Positions 25,346 through 35,080 are shown, counted from the stretch's first letter. The stretch is DNA of 64,000 bases from Kurthia huakuii LAM0618 (GCF_000505545.1 NZ_AYTB01000017.1:170216-234215); one strand, 5' to 3'. The notes: generated by a model not told the origin, from the sequence alone. A program made the numbers and translations.

Positions 25346-26392
25346 ATGACAGCTTTTAATGATACTTTATTACGTGCAGCTCGCGGTGAGCGCACAGAAC
25401 ATACACCAGTTTGGTATATGCGCCAAGCAGGTCGCTCACAACCTGAATACCGTAAAATTAAAGAAAAATATTCATTAGAGGAAATTACACATCAACCAGA
25501 GTTATGTGCGTATGTCACGCATTTGCCTGTACAAAACTATAATGTTGATGCCGCTATTTTATACAAGGATATCGTAACGCCACTTCCCGGAATGGGCGTA
25601 GACGTGAAAATCCAAGCGGGTGTAGGTCCCGTTATTTCAAATCCAATTCGTTCTGAAAAGGATATCGATAATTTACGCGAGTTCAATCCAGAGGAACACG
25701 TACCTTTTGTATTAGATACGATTAAGCTTTTAACAGAAGAACAATTGACTGTTCCACTAATCGGTTTTGCAGGAGCACCGTTTACATTAGCAAGTTATAT
25801 GATTGAGGGCGGTCCATCGAAGAACTATGCAAAAACAAAGTCATTTATGGTATCTGAACCTCAAGCTTGGTTCAAATTAATGGATAAGCTTGGAGACATG
25901 ATTGTTATCGATTTAAAAGCGCAAATCAAAGCTGGTGCAAAAGCTTTCCAAATTTTTGATTCATGGGCTGGCGCGTTAAGTCACGAAGATTATGTGATTT
26001 TCATTAAACCGGTGATGACACGTATCTTCAATGAATTAAAAGATGAAAGTGTGCCAATGATTATGTTCGGTGTTGGCACAAGCCATCTTGTGCTTGATTG
26101 GCAGGAGCTTCCGCTTGATGTCGTGGGCCTTGATTGGCGTTTGCCAATTAAACAAGCCCGTCAAATGGGTCTTAAAAAACCTGTTCAAGGAAACTTAGAC
26201 CCAACACTTTTATTAGCAGATTGGGACGTTCTTGAAGCACGTACAAAGGCTATTATCGACCAAGGACTAGAAATGCCAGGCCATATTTTCAACTTAGGTC
26301 ATGGCGTATTCCCGTCAGTTGACCCAGATGTCTTAAAACGTTTAACGACACTAATTCATGAATATAGCCGCGAACAAATCGCAAAGAAATAA
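25346..26392 (+). CDS. hemE: Uroporphyrinogen decarboxylase
   Basis: Converts uroporphyrinogen III to coproporphyrinogen III, 348 residues. Signatures are [12 protein letters not shown] (substrate-binding arginines), [13 protein letters not shown] with the key Asp, [16 protein letters not shown], and the C-terminal [13 protein letters not shown] histidine. It is the first gene of hemE-hemH-hemY; hemH begins 20 bp after its stop. The ATG is preceded by AGAAGGGAAG. The 217-bp region upstream has no clear promoter match that I could choose. Confidence 0.96.
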   Translation: MTAFNDTLLRAARGERTEHTPVWYMRQAGRSQPEYRKIKEKYSLEEITHQPELCAYVTHLPVQNYNVDAAILYKDIVTPLPGMGVDVKIQAGVGPVISNPIRSEKDIDNLREFNPEEHVPFVLDTIKLLTEEQLTVPLIGFAGAPFTLASYMIEGGPSKNYAKTKSFMVSEPQAWFKLMDKLGDMIVIDLKAQIKAGAKAFQIFDSWAGALSHEDYVIFIKPVMTRIFNELKDESVPMIMFGVGTSHLVLDWQELPLDVVGLDWRLPIKQARQMGLKKPVQGNLDPTLLLADWDVLEARTKAIIDQGLEMPGHIFNLGHGVFPSVDPDVLKRLTTLIHEYSREQIAKK

Positions 26393-26412
26393 TTTTTGAG
26401 GTGACAACAATA

Positions 26413-27345
26413 ATGAAAAAGCAAATTGGTTTATTAGTGATGGCATATGGCACACCACAAAAAGATGAAGATTTAATTCCGTATTACACACATATTCGTC
26501 GTGGGCATCGTCCAACAGATGAACAAATTGAAGACTTGCGTAGCCGTTATCAAGCAATTGGTGGTATTTCACCACTAGCAGCAACAACTGAAAAACAAGC
26601 ATATGCATTAGGTGCACGTTTAAATGCAATCCAAGATGCTGTTGAATATAAAGTGTATATTGGCTTAAAACATATTTCACCATTTATTGAGGATGCCGTT
26701 GAGCAAATGATTCAAGATGGTATTAAAGAAGCGGTAGGGATTGTATTAGCACCCCATTTCTCTTCGTTCTCAACGAAAGCGTATCATACACGCGCATTTG
26801 AAAAAGCACAAACAATCGATACAGACTTTAAGTTCACAGGGATTGATAGCTGGTATAAGGAAGAAAAATTCCTCCAATACTGGACTGAAAAGATTAATGT
26901 AGAATTTGCTGGAATGTCAGAAGAAGAACGCGAAACAGCATGTTTAGTCGTTTGTGCGCATTCGCTGCCGGAGAAAATTATTGCGATGGGCGATCCATAT
27001 GCTGAACAATTATTTGAAACAAAAGATTTATTACAACAACGTACAGGTGTGAAAAATGTAGCGTTTGGCTGGCAATCAGCAGGTCAAACAAAAGATCCTT
27101 GGTTAGGACCAGATGTACAAGATTTAACACGTGATTTATACAATAATAAAGGGTATCGCTCATTTACTTATATACCGGTTGGATTCGTCGCAGAACATTT
27201 AGAAGTACTGTATGATAATGACTACGAATGTAAAACAGTATGTGAAGAATTAGGTGCTAACTATCATCGACCAGCAATGCCTAATGATGATGCACTATTC
27301 ATCGATGCGATGGCAGATGCCGTTCAAAAGGTCAACGTGAAATAA
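26413..27345 (+). CDS. hemH: Ferrochelatase (coproporphyrin ferrochelatase)
   Basis: Inserts Fe2+ into coproporphyrin III in the Gram-positive haem pathway, 310 residues, equal to the Bacillus enzyme. Catalytic residues are visible as the His of VVCAHSLPEK and the Glu of GFVAEHLEVLYDND; the N terminus is GLLVMAYGTPQ. The start is ATG 26413, 10 bp after GAGGTG; the GTG at 26401 is within that site. No C-terminal extension or Fe-S cysteines. Confidence 0.95.
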   Translation: MKKQIGLLVMAYGTPQKDEDLIPYYTHIRRGHRPTDEQIEDLRSRYQAIGGISPLAATTEKQAYALGARLNAIQDAVEYKVYIGLKHISPFIEDAVEQMIQDGIKEAVGIVLAPHFSSFSTKAYHTRAFEKAQTIDTDFKFTGIDSWYKEEKFLQYWTEKINVEFAGMSEEERETACLVVCAHSLPEKIIAMGDPYAEQLFETKDLLQQRTGVKNVAFGWQSAGQTKDPWLGPDVQDLTRDLYNNKGYRSFTYIPVGFVAEHLEVLYDNDYECKTVCEELGANYHRPAMPNDDALFIDAMADAVQKVNVK

Positions 27346-27356
27346 TAGAGAAAGTG

Positions 27357-28778
27357 ATGATACATGTGACTGACAATAAGCGAAGGGTCGCCATAATCGG
27401 TGGGGGAATCACCGGTTTATCGGCAGCGTTCTATTTGCAGGAACAGGCGAAATTACATCACTATCCATTAGAAATCGTATTATTAGAAGGTTCTCATCGC
27501 TTAGGTGGAAAACTTCAAACGTTGCGCAAGGATGGTTTTATAATTGAACGCGGGCCAGATTCTTTTGTTGATCGCAATCATATTGTTTTAGATTTAGCGA
27601 CGAAACTAGGTATTGATCATGATTTAGTGAAGACGAAAAAAGCAAAAACATATATCGCAGTAAACAACAAAGAATTACAGCCAGTCCCAAAGAACACTAT
27701 TTTAGGGATTCCAACACAAATCAAACCATTTATGGCATCAAGCTTGGTGTCGTGGAGCGGAAAAGTACGAGCTACAGCAGATTTGATGCTGCCACCGAGT
27801 CGGATTGATGGGGATCAATCTCTCGGTAAATTTATGCGTCGCCGTTTCGGAGAAGAATTTGTACAAAACTTAATTGAGCCTTTTCTATCGGGCGTGTTTT
27901 CCGGCGACATTGATGAGCTTAGCCTTCAAGCAACGTTACCAATACTTTTACAGTATGAGCAAGAGGCGGGAAGTGTCATGCGTGGTATGCGTCGCGAACT
28001 GACATCGATGGATCCACGGACGTTTACAGAAGAGCATAACGCTTTTTCGGTGCAAACGTTTGCGGACGGTATGGATACATTGGTTGATTCACTCGCTGAC
28101 GCATTTGATGGTCAATTGATGAAAGGTGTGCGCGTTCAATCAATTATGCAGTCGAATGAGCAACTGTGTTTAGAGCTTAACAATAAATCAATGTTAACAG
28201 TTGATGGCGTCATTATTGCGACACCACATCAGGCTGCGCAAAAGCTTTTTGAAAAGCAAGAGCTATTACAAGATTTAAAATCGATTCCATCTAATACGGT
28301 TGCATCAGTATCAATGATTTTTGATGAAAAGACGCTAGCTTCATTTGATGGAACGGATATTTATATGTCGCGCAATAGCGATTATTCATTAACATCTGTA
28401 ACGAATGAAACGAAAAAATGGCCACATATTGCACCAGAAGGTTATGCCTTATTGAATTGTTATATTGGGCGTACTGGCGATGCAGCAATCGTTGAGTTAT
28501 CAGATAGTGAAATTGAAAAAACAGTTATTGAAGATTTACAGCAATTATCAGGTATTACAGAACAGCCTTTTAAAACCGTTGTCTCTCGTTGGAAAGATTC
28601 AATGCCTCAATATACAATTGGTCATGTTGACCGTATTAAGTGTGCTAAAGAGAAGTTGTATGAGACGTTTCCAACAGTGCGTCTTGCTGGTAATTCGTAT
28701 GAAGGAATTTCTTTACCGAAGTGTATTGAACAAGGGATGAACAACGCAGAAGAATTATTAAAAGAGCTATTCAAATAG
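27357..28778 (+). CDS. hemY: Coproporphyrinogen III oxidase (HemY type)
   Basis: FAD-dependent oxidase of about 473 residues that makes coproporphyrin III. The dinucleotide-binding motif VAIIGGGITGLSAAFYL lies at the N terminus, followed by RLGGKLQT and RGPDSFVDRN. The C terminus VRLAGNSYEGISLPKCIEQG is the second FAD-binding motif. AGAGAAAG lies upstream; GTG at 27354 directly before the ATG is an alternative start. It is 11 bp after hemH. With hemE and hemH it covers three consecutive haem steps. Confidence 0.94.
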   Translation: MIHVTDNKRRVAIIGGGITGLSAAFYLQEQAKLHHYPLEIVLLEGSHRLGGKLQTLRKDGFIIERGPDSFVDRNHIVLDLATKLGIDHDLVKTKKAKTYIAVNNKELQPVPKNTILGIPTQIKPFMASSLVSWSGKVRATADLMLPPSRIDGDQSLGKFMRRRFGEEFVQNLIEPFLSGVFSGDIDELSLQATLPILLQYEQEAGSVMRGMRRELTSMDPRTFTEEHNAFSVQTFADGMDTLVDSLADAFDGQLMKGVRVQSIMQSNEQLCLELNNKSMLTVDGVIIATPHQAAQKLFEKQELLQDLKSIPSNTVASVSMIFDEKTLASFDGTDIYMSRNSDYSLTSVTNETKKWPHIAPEGYALLNCYIGRTGDAAIVELSDSEIEKTVIEDLQQLSGITEQPFKTVVSRWKDSMPQYTIGHVDRIKCAKEKLYETFPTVRLAGNSYEGISLPKCIEQGMNNAEELLKELFK

Positions 28779-28786
28779 ACTAGATG

Positions 28787-28816
28787 AAGGGGCATGCATG
28801 TAGCAAGCCTCTTTTG
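28787..28816 (+). terminator. Weak terminator after hemY
   Basis: Imperfect hairpin GGGGC ... GCCTC with a two-base internal loop, followed by TTTTGTTTT. It is the only candidate stop for the haem operon before the next gene. Confidence 0.5.
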
Positions 28817-28887
28817 TTTTGACTTAAATAGTTCACAAACATTTCACAACGATTCGGTACAATTACACTAATGAAGGAGGAATGATT

Positions 28888-29832
28888 GTGCGATTAAAAT
28901 TACTTGGGATGATGCTTCTTGCAAGTTTACTTGCGGCGTGCAATCATTCAACATACCCAGAGATTGAACAACAAACAGACTTTATTGCGTCAGTCAACAT
29001 TCAAGAACCATCGCTTGATTTTATAGATAAAAATGGTAAGCAACTTGCAATATGGCCACTTTCAGAAGCATATAGTGGTGCGACGTTAATTGACGATGAT
29101 CGAATTTTATTGTATGGACATGAGCTTGACCATGCCGATCTTATTCAACTAAGTACAGGAGAACGCATAGCAGAAATTAATACGGGTGAAGGTACGACAA
29201 ACGCCCTCTATGATGCTGATACAAAATTAGTGTATTTAGCGAATAGTTGGACGAATACTATAACAGCTTATGACATAGATGGCAATGAGCATGCAAAGCA
29301 AAAAACAGGAAAATATCCAATGTCGATGCTACGATATGAACAGCAATTATTTGTTGTGAATTTCAAAGACACAACATTAAGTGTACTCGATGCGAAAACA
29401 TTACAAAAACGTGCAGATTGGAAAATTCCAGCTTCTTCGAATGGATTGTTAGCTGTACGTGATGAATTGTGGATTGGTGGGCATGGCTCAGGGAGTACGC
29501 CAAATGATGCGGTCGTACGACTTGATATTCATAGTGGAAAAATGTTAGAAAAATTCAAATTACCAATGATGCCAATTGCATTTTTAGAACAACATGATGA
29601 GATTTATGTACTGAGCCATGGTGAAAATATTCTACATAAATTAGATGTACATGGTAAGGAAATTTCGAGCGAAGAAGTAGGAGCAAATCCATTTGCACTT
29701 GCAAGTTTTGCAGGACATATTGTTGTTGCGGGCTATGACGATCATAAAATTTATTGGACGGATGGGACGAGTGTAGAGCGTAGTCAAACAGTAGGCGCTG
29801 GCCCATTCCAATTGTTAGTGAGGGAGAAATAG
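28888..29832 (+). CDS. Beta-propeller lipoprotein linked to a two-component system
   Basis: A 314-residue exported lipoprotein. The signal peptide ends in LLAAC (lipobox). The mature part has about six repeats of roughly 40-45 residues with YVTN/NHL-like strand patterns, for example NALYDADTKLVYLANSWTN and NGLLAVRDELWIGGHG, suggesting a beta-propeller. The start is GTG 28888, 7 bp after AAGGAGG; the ATG at 28882 is too close to it. The stop is immediately followed by the ATG of the response regulator, so the three genes form one operon. A sensory or scaffold role at the membrane is inferred; no enzyme motif is seen. Confidence 0.7.
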   Translation: MRLKLLGMMLLASLLAACNHSTYPEIEQQTDFIASVNIQEPSLDFIDKNGKQLAIWPLSEAYSGATLIDDDRILLYGHELDHADLIQLSTGERIAEINTGEGTTNALYDADTKLVYLANSWTNTITAYDIDGNEHAKQKTGKYPMSMLRYEQQLFVVNFKDTTLSVLDAKTLQKRADWKIPASSNGLLAVRDELWIGGHGSGSTPNDAVVRLDIHSGKMLEKFKLPMMPIAFLEQHDEIYVLSHGENILHKLDVHGKEISSEEVGANPFALASFAGHIVVAGYDDHKIYWTDGTSVERSQTVGAGPFQLLVREK

Positions 29833-30513
29833 ATGACGACGATTTTAATTGTAGATGACGAGCAACAAATGCGCGAACTAGTGCGCATTATGTTGCAGCA
29901 AGATCAAATTAAAACATATGAGGCTTCAAATGGACAGGAGGCACTCGATTTATTAGCGCAACTTGATATTGATCTTGTGCTACTCGATGTCATGATGCCA
30001 GGTAAAGATGGCTTTGATGTGTGTGCTGAAATTCGCGAAACATCTAATGTGCCGGTTATTTTTTTAACAGCGAAAGATGCGGATGAAGATAAGGTATATG
30101 GCTTACGCCTAGGTGGCGATGATTACATTGTGAAACCATTTAGCGGCGATGAATTATTAGCGCGTATTGAAGCTGTGTTGCGACGTACGGGGGCGACACA
30201 ACCGGTATCGGTAAATATTTTACATTATGAAAGATTATTCCTTGATGAGGTAGCACGCAAAGTGACGTTTAATAATAAACGTGTCCCGTTAACGATGAAA
30301 GAATTTGATTTACTACATTTATTTATGAAACATCCTAATATTGTATATACGCGCGAACAATTGCTGACACAAGTATGGTCACATGATTATGAAGGCGGGA
30401 CTCGCACGGTAGATACACACATTAAAACGTTACGTCTAAAGCTTGGAAAAGAAGCTAGCCATTACATTCAAACCGTGTGGGGCATCGGGTATCGCTTTGG
30501 GTGTGATCAATAA
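29833..30513 (+). CDS. OmpR-family response regulator
   Basis: A 226-residue regulator with an N-terminal receiver domain: acidic pair Asp8/Asp9, phosphoacceptor Asp52 in LLDVMMPGKDG, Thr in FLTAKD and Lys in DDYIVKPFS. A C-terminal winged-helix domain (about 130-226) carries RTVDTHIKTLRLKLG and GIGYRFG. It overlaps the histidine kinase gene by 1 bp (TAATG). The target genes are unknown. Confidence 0.93.
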   Translation: MTTILIVDDEQQMRELVRIMLQQDQIKTYEASNGQEALDLLAQLDIDLVLLDVMMPGKDGFDVCAEIRETSNVPVIFLTAKDADEDKVYGLRLGGDDYIVKPFSGDELLARIEAVLRRTGATQPVSVNILHYERLFLDEVARKVTFNNKRVPLTMKEFDLLHLFMKHPNIVYTREQLLTQVWSHDYEGGTRTVDTHIKTLRLKLGKEASHYIQTVWGIGYRFGCDQ

Positions 30514-31907
30514 TGAAAAAGCTATCGACGAAGATTTGGTTATTAGTCGTCGCTTTTTTAGCATTTACTGTACTGTTTATGTATGCATTGACAAACTTTT
30601 TATATGAGCGTTTATATGTGCAAGATACGGAAGATGCGATGATTGAAGTCGGTACGAAACTTGCAAATATGTATGAAGGCGGCAAGGTGAACGATGAATT
30701 TGTGGCAGACATCGATCGCTATAATATATATTCTAATATGAATGTCTTTGCGGTACGTAATCCGCGTGAGTTAAGCGCCTGCGTACCGTTTGATATCGAT
30801 TATGATACACTTATCGGTCCTGAAGAACGTAAACAACTCGTAAAAGGCGAGTTCATTATCAAGCAAGGGTATGAAAAGCGCTTTGACCGGCAGTTGATCT
30901 CTGTTGTCGTACCACTTGTCGATGGCGAACGATTAGAAGGGATTTTATATTTATATTTCCCACTCGAAAAAATTACTGAATTAGCATCGAAAGATATCAC
31001 ATTGATTGCCGTTGCAGCATTTATTTTTTTAGCATTTATGACGTTTATGACCATGAAGGGAATTGGCTTTATTATGAAGCCATTAAAACGATTACAGGTT
31101 GCAGCGCATGATATGGCGCACGGGGACTATACGACGAGAGTTGATGTGACGTCGAAAGATGAGATTGGTCAACTATCCGAGACATTTAATGAAATGGCTG
31201 CGGCAATTCAGCAAAGTGATGAACAACAAAAAGAATTTTTAGCCAATGTATCACATGAATTGCGAACACCAATTAGCTATGTAAAAGGTTATAGTGAAGC
31301 ACTTGCAAAAGGATTGATTCCACAAAATGAATGTGAAGCAAAGCTACAACTTATTGCGCGAGAAGCTGAACGTATGGAAAAATTAACGACAGAATTGTTG
31401 CAGTTGTCGCGAGCTGAACGTGTTGAAAAGTTAGAATTAATGCCACTTGCGTTAGCGGAATCATTACGCGAAGCGCTTATACTTGCGGACCAACGAGCAC
31501 ATGCAAAAGAGATGACGTTGACGTTAGAAGCAGATGAAACACTTATTGTCGAAGCGGATGATGAAAAACTCAAACAAATTGTCGTTAACTTAATTGAAAA
31601 CGCTATCCGCTATTCAGAACCAGGTACTAATGTTACGGTGCGTGCATGTAAAGTTGGTGCGATGGCAAAGATAGAAATTGAGGACCATGGTATGGGTATT
31701 CCAGTTGAAGATTTGCCACATGTAGCAGAACGTTTTTACCGGGTAAATAAGGCGCGAAGTCGAAGTGATGGTGGTAGTGGGCTTGGTTTATCTATTGTTA
31801 ATCAGTTGATGAAGGCACACAATGGCTCATGGACGATTGAAAGTACTGTTGGTACAGGAACGATTGTGACGTTATGCTTACCATTATATGAATTTGAAGA
31901 AGAGTAA
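30513..31907 (+). CDS. Sensor histidine kinase
   Basis: A 464-residue membrane kinase. TM1 is about 8-30 and TM2 about 162-182, enclosing an extracytoplasmic domain of about 130 residues. A HAMP domain (about 186-240) is followed by HisKA with phosphorylatable His248 in NVSHELRTP and a HATPase domain with N-box LIENAIRYS, G1 DHGMGIP and G2 GGSGLGLS. The sensor domain does not point to a ligand. The beta-propeller lipoprotein encoded two genes upstream is a plausible partner. Confidence 0.93.
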   Translation: MKKLSTKIWLLVVAFLAFTVLFMYALTNFLYERLYVQDTEDAMIEVGTKLANMYEGGKVNDEFVADIDRYNIYSNMNVFAVRNPRELSACVPFDIDYDTLIGPEERKQLVKGEFIIKQGYEKRFDRQLISVVVPLVDGERLEGILYLYFPLEKITELASKDITLIAVAAFIFLAFMTFMTMKGIGFIMKPLKRLQVAAHDMAHGDYTTRVDVTSKDEIGQLSETFNEMAAAIQQSDEQQKEFLANVSHELRTPISYVKGYSEALAKGLIPQNECEAKLQLIAREAERMEKLTTELLQLSRAERVEKLELMPLALAESLREALILADQRAHAKEMTLTLEADETLIVEADDEKLKQIVVNLIENAIRYSEPGTNVTVRACKVGAMAKIEIEDHGMGIPVEDLPHVAERFYRVNKARSRSDGGSGLGLSIVNQLMKAHNGSWTIESTVGTGTIVTLCLPLYEFEEE

Positions 31908-31933
31908 AGAGCTGTGTTAAGCAGCTCTTTTTT
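31906..31933 (+). terminator. Terminator after the histidine kinase gene
   Basis: Stem AAAGAGCTG / CAGCTCTTT with loop TGTTAAG, followed by a T run. Confidence 0.88.
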
Positions 31934-31941
31934 GTATGACG

Positions 31942-31976
31942 AAAAAAGAGGACACGTTGGGGGCGTGTCCTCTTTT
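31942..31976. terminator. Second, bidirectional terminator
   Basis: Stem AAAAGAGGACACG / CGTGTCCTCTTTT with loop TTGGGGG; U-rich on both strands. It can stop the kinase operon and, from the other side, yhfH transcripts. The 110 bp between it and yhfH hold no gene that I see. Confidence 0.88.
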
Positions 31977-32088
31977 GATTAAGCGATTTAATTATAGATT
32001 CATAAAGTTTAAAACGACAGATTTATGAATGAAAGTATTAATAGCTATTGGGGTAGCCATTAATCCAGTAATACTCAGTTTTTAAGGT

Positions 32089-32214
32089 TTATAGAGAATT
32101 GCATTTTTCGCAAGTGTTAGAGTAGCACTCACTTTGTTCCTCAATTTTTTCACCACATTCTGCACAATTCTTTGCTGGTAAGTTCTTGAAAAATTCTACT
32201 ACGTTTTCTAACAT
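32089..32214 (-). CDS. yhfH: YhfH-like small zinc-ribbon protein
   Basis: A 41-residue protein starting MLENVVEFFKNLPAKNC. The cysteines C17-x2-C20 and C30...C35-x2-C38 suggest a four-cysteine zinc ribbon. The N-terminal EFFKNLP and ECGEKIEEQ pattern matches the YhfH family of Bacillus, by memory. AAGGAGGAG precedes the ATG at ideal spacing. It is divergent from lplJ; in B. subtilis yhfH also lies close to lplJ. Function unknown. Confidence 0.8.
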   Translation of the reverse strand: MLENVVEFFKNLPAKNCAECGEKIEEQSECYSNTCEKCNSL

Positions 32215-32267
32215 GTTACTTCTCCTCCTTCAATCTGTTATATTACTGATTTGTTGTAACTAATTGT

Positions 32268-32276
32268 ATTATAACA
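32268..32276 (-). promoter_or_regulatory. Extended -10 promoter of yhfH
   Basis: On the minus strand TGTTATAAT is a perfect extended -10; the TTGACT upstream (32287-32292) is only 13 bp away. It lies about 50 bp from the yhfH start. Confidence 0.5.
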
Positions 32277-32351
32277 GAAGATTAAAAGTCAATACAAAAA
32301 ATCAAATTTAAGTTAAAATATTTATAGAACGAAAAAGGGAGGATTTATTCC

Positions 32352-33344
32352 ATGTTATTTATTGATAATAAGGGCATTCATGACCCACGCATTAATTTAG
32401 CCATTGAGGAGTATGCATTAAACAATTTAAATGTTGATGAAGGCTTGTTACTTTTCTATATTAATCAACCATCTATTATCATTGGCCGTAATCAAAATAC
32501 GGTTGAAGAAATTAATACAGACTATGTTGATGAAAAAGGTATTATCGTTGTACGTCGTTTATCAGGTGGTGGCGCTGTGTACCACGACTTAGGAAATTTA
32601 AATTTCAGCTTTTTAACAGTTGATGACGGTGACAACTTCCAAAACTTTAAAAAATTCACACAGCCGGTAGTAGATGCACTAAAAAATATGGGCATTGATT
32701 CAGAGTTATCAGGCCGTAATGATATTTTAGCGAATGGTCGTAAAATTTCAGGAAATGCGATGTTTTCAAAAAATGGTCGTATGTTTAGTCATGGAACATT
32801 GATGTTTGATGCGGATATTAATGAAGTTGTAAATGCGCTACGCCCGAAAAAAGAAAAAATCGAATCAAAAGGGATTAAATCTGTACGTTCACGTGTAACA
32901 AATGTGAAAGAGTTATTAGAAGATCAATCGATGGTAGTTGAAGATTTCCGTTTAGAAATTTTAAAATCTATTTTTGATGGGCTAGATAACGTGAAATATT
33001 ATGATTTAACAGACGACGATTGGGCTGCAATTCATAAAATTTCAGAAGAACGCTACCAAAAATGGGAATGGAACTATGGCAAATCGCCAAAATTCAACAT
33101 TCAACGTTCGAAAAAATTTGCATCCGGTTTTATTGATTTGCGCTTAACCGTGAACAAAGGGATCATGCAAAACGTCCATATCTTTGGTGACTTTTTTGGC
33201 ATCGGGGATATGAATGACCTTGAAGAAGCATTAGTTGGAAAACGCTATGAAAAAGAAGCGATTATTGAAGCGTTAAAAGATATTGATGTGCCACGCTATT
33301 TTGGTGGAACTTCATTAGAAGATTTTGTGGAGTTAATGTATTAA
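32352..33344 (+). CDS. lplJ: Lipoate-protein ligase
   Basis: Attaches scavenged lipoate to lipoyl domains of dehydrogenase complexes or GcvH, 330 residues. The lipoate/ATP-binding motif RRLSGGGAVYHD is at about 73-84, and NGRKISGNAM gives the active-site Lys. The C-terminal accessory domain (about 250-330) marks the full-length LplA type. AAAGGGAGG precedes the ATG. The response-regulator gene of the Bce module follows after only 24 bp with no terminator between. Confidence 0.94.
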   Translation: MLFIDNKGIHDPRINLAIEEYALNNLNVDEGLLLFYINQPSIIIGRNQNTVEEINTDYVDEKGIIVVRRLSGGGAVYHDLGNLNFSFLTVDDGDNFQNFKKFTQPVVDALKNMGIDSELSGRNDILANGRKISGNAMFSKNGRMFSHGTLMFDADINEVVNALRPKKEKIESKGIKSVRSRVTNVKELLEDQSMVVEDFRLEILKSIFDGLDNVKYYDLTDDDWAAIHKISEERYQKWEWNYGKSPKFNIQRSKKFASGFIDLRLTVNKGIMQNVHIFGDFFGIGDMNDLEEALVGKRYEKEAIIEALKDIDVPRYFGGTSLEDFVELMY

Positions 33345-33368
33345 TTATTAGAAATGGAGGGGAAATTG

Positions 33369-34073
33369 ATGACTACCCACCGGATTTTAATCGTAGAAGA
33401 CGATATGAAAATCGCAAATATGCTTGCGGATACGCTTCGCAAGTACCACTACGAAGTGAAAACAGTGGAAATGTTCGATCAAATTATAGAAGAATTTAAA
33501 GCGTTCGCCCCCCATCTCGTATTGCTTGATATAAATTTACCATCCTATGATGGATTTTATTGGTGCCGTCAATTACGTCAGTTTACGACGGTACCAATTA
33601 TTTATATCTCGGCTCGTTCAGGTGAGATGGATCAAATTTTTGCGCTTGAAAATGGTGGCGATGATTTTATTACAAAACCATTCCATTATGAGATTGTATT
33701 AGCGAAAATTAAAAGTCAGTTACGTCGTACATATGGTGAATATGCGACAAAACAAGAAGAGCGCACAATTAAATTAGGGCAATTGACGCTTTATTTAGAA
33801 CGTATGGAATTGCATACAAAAATGGATCAAATTGCATTGCAAAAAAAAGAAAGTGTCATTTTAGAATTGTTAATGGGTGAATCACCAAAAGTAGTATCAC
33901 GTGAACGTTTACTTGAAGAATTATGGGATGATCAAGCATTTGTTGATGAAAATACATTGAATGTTAATATGACGCGTGTGCGTAAAAAATTAGCAGATTA
34001 CAATATATTGTCGACTATTGAAACTGTGCGTGGTGCAGGATATCGTTTTGTATTGAATAGTCAGGAAGTGTAG
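33369..34073 (+). CDS. bceR: BceR-type response regulator
   Basis: A 234-residue OmpR-family regulator. Its receiver domain has an acidic pair in VEDD, phosphoacceptor Asp in LLDINLPSYDGF, and Lys in GDDFITKPFHY; the DNA-binding domain ends GAGYRFVLNSQEV. The ITKPFHYEIVLAKI and SVILELL segments are like BceR/GraR. The start is ATG 33369, just after GGAGGGGA. With the following three genes it forms a RR-HK-ABC-permease set that responds to cell-wall-active peptides in related bacteria. Confidence 0.9.
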   Translation: MTTHRILIVEDDMKIANMLADTLRKYHYEVKTVEMFDQIIEEFKAFAPHLVLLDINLPSYDGFYWCRQLRQFTTVPIIYISARSGEMDQIFALENGGDDFITKPFHYEIVLAKIKSQLRRTYGEYATKQEERTIKLGQLTLYLERMELHTKMDQIALQKKESVILELLMGESPKVVSRERLLEELWDDQAFVDENTLNVNMTRVRKKLADYNILSTIETVRGAGYRFVLNSQEV

Positions 34074-34075
34074 TC

Positions 34076-35065
34076 ATGCAACTGATGTGGTTATTCTTGC
34101 GTGAGCATGTGTCGATTATTGTATTCGAAGTTTTTCTTGTCGGCTTTATTTTAGTGTTGTATTGGTTAGATGGCTTCCGCGATATGAATACAGCGATTTA
34201 TTCGATTTTAATTACGTTGATGCTGACAGGCACTTTTTTAGCAGCACGTTACATTATTCGTAAGCGTTATTATGAAAAAATTTTACAAGTACCTAAAACG
34301 ATGGAAGATGCCTTGCAATCTACTGGGAAAACAGCTGAACAAGTACAGAGTGAAGAGTATTTGCACGAGCTTTATCGTATTTACCAGCTAGAGGTACAAG
34401 AGCTTTATGCAACGCAAAATCGTCATCTACAATTTATGAATCAATGGGTGCATCAAATGAAAACACCACTTGCCGTTTTAGAGCTTATGCTACAAGATCC
34501 TGATGCGCTTGATAAAAAAGGTGTGCAGGAAGAAGTAGAACGCCTAAAGCATGGACTTGAAATGGTTTTAATGAATGCGCGATTGGATACATTTGAAGAA
34601 GATATGCATATTGAGAAAGTTGATTTGAAACATCTTGTTATGGAAGTCGTCAATCAAAACAAACGTTTATTTATTACGAATCGTGTTTTTCCGAGTGTCG
34701 AAATTGAAGGAGATATTTTTGTGATGACCGATTCGAAATGGATGAAATTTATTATTGGACAATTTATTACAAATGCTGTGAAGTATACATTTAAGGATGG
34801 TAAAAAAGTTTATATTACAACGGAAGCAACGACAAATGAATTGAAGCTAAGCGTGCGCGATGAGGGAATCGGGATTCCATCAACGGATTTGAAACGTGTT
34901 ACAAAAGCATTCTTTACCGGTGAAAATGGTCGTAAGTCAGGTGAATCGACAGGAATGGGCTTGTATTTAGCAGATGAAATTTGTCGGAAGCTCGGACATA
35001 CACTAACAATTGATTCAACAGTTAATGTAGGCACGACCGTAACTGTGACGTTCAATTTGTCATAA
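34076..35065 (+). CDS. bceS: BceS-type intramembrane-sensing histidine kinase
   Basis: A 329-residue kinase with two transmembrane helices (about 13-30 and 39-59) joined by a loop of about eight residues, the hallmark of intramembrane-sensing kinases that lack a sensor domain. The phosphoacceptor is His126 in WVHQMKTP; the ATPase domain has ITNAVKYT, DEGIGIP and STGMGLYL. In characterised systems this kinase is activated by its BceAB-type transporter, encoded next here. It starts 2 bp after bceR. Confidence 0.92.
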   Translation: MQLMWLFLREHVSIIVFEVFLVGFILVLYWLDGFRDMNTAIYSILITLMLTGTFLAARYIIRKRYYEKILQVPKTMEDALQSTGKTAEQVQSEEYLHELYRIYQLEVQELYATQNRHLQFMNQWVHQMKTPLAVLELMLQDPDALDKKGVQEEVERLKHGLEMVLMNARLDTFEEDMHIEKVDLKHLVMEVVNQNKRLFITNRVFPSVEIEGDIFVMTDSKWMKFIIGQFITNAVKYTFKDGKKVYITTEATTNELKLSVRDEGIGIPSTDLKRVTKAFFTGENGRKSGESTGMGLYLADEICRKLGHTLTIDSTVNVGTTVTVTFNLS

Positions 35066-35080
35066 GTGGGAGGACTTTCA

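Noticed and set aside
30871..30887. Catabolite-response (cre) like AAAGCGCTTT palindrome
   Set aside because: It lies inside the coding sequence of the histidine kinase, and the outer bases do not fit the TGWAARCGYTWNCW consensus.
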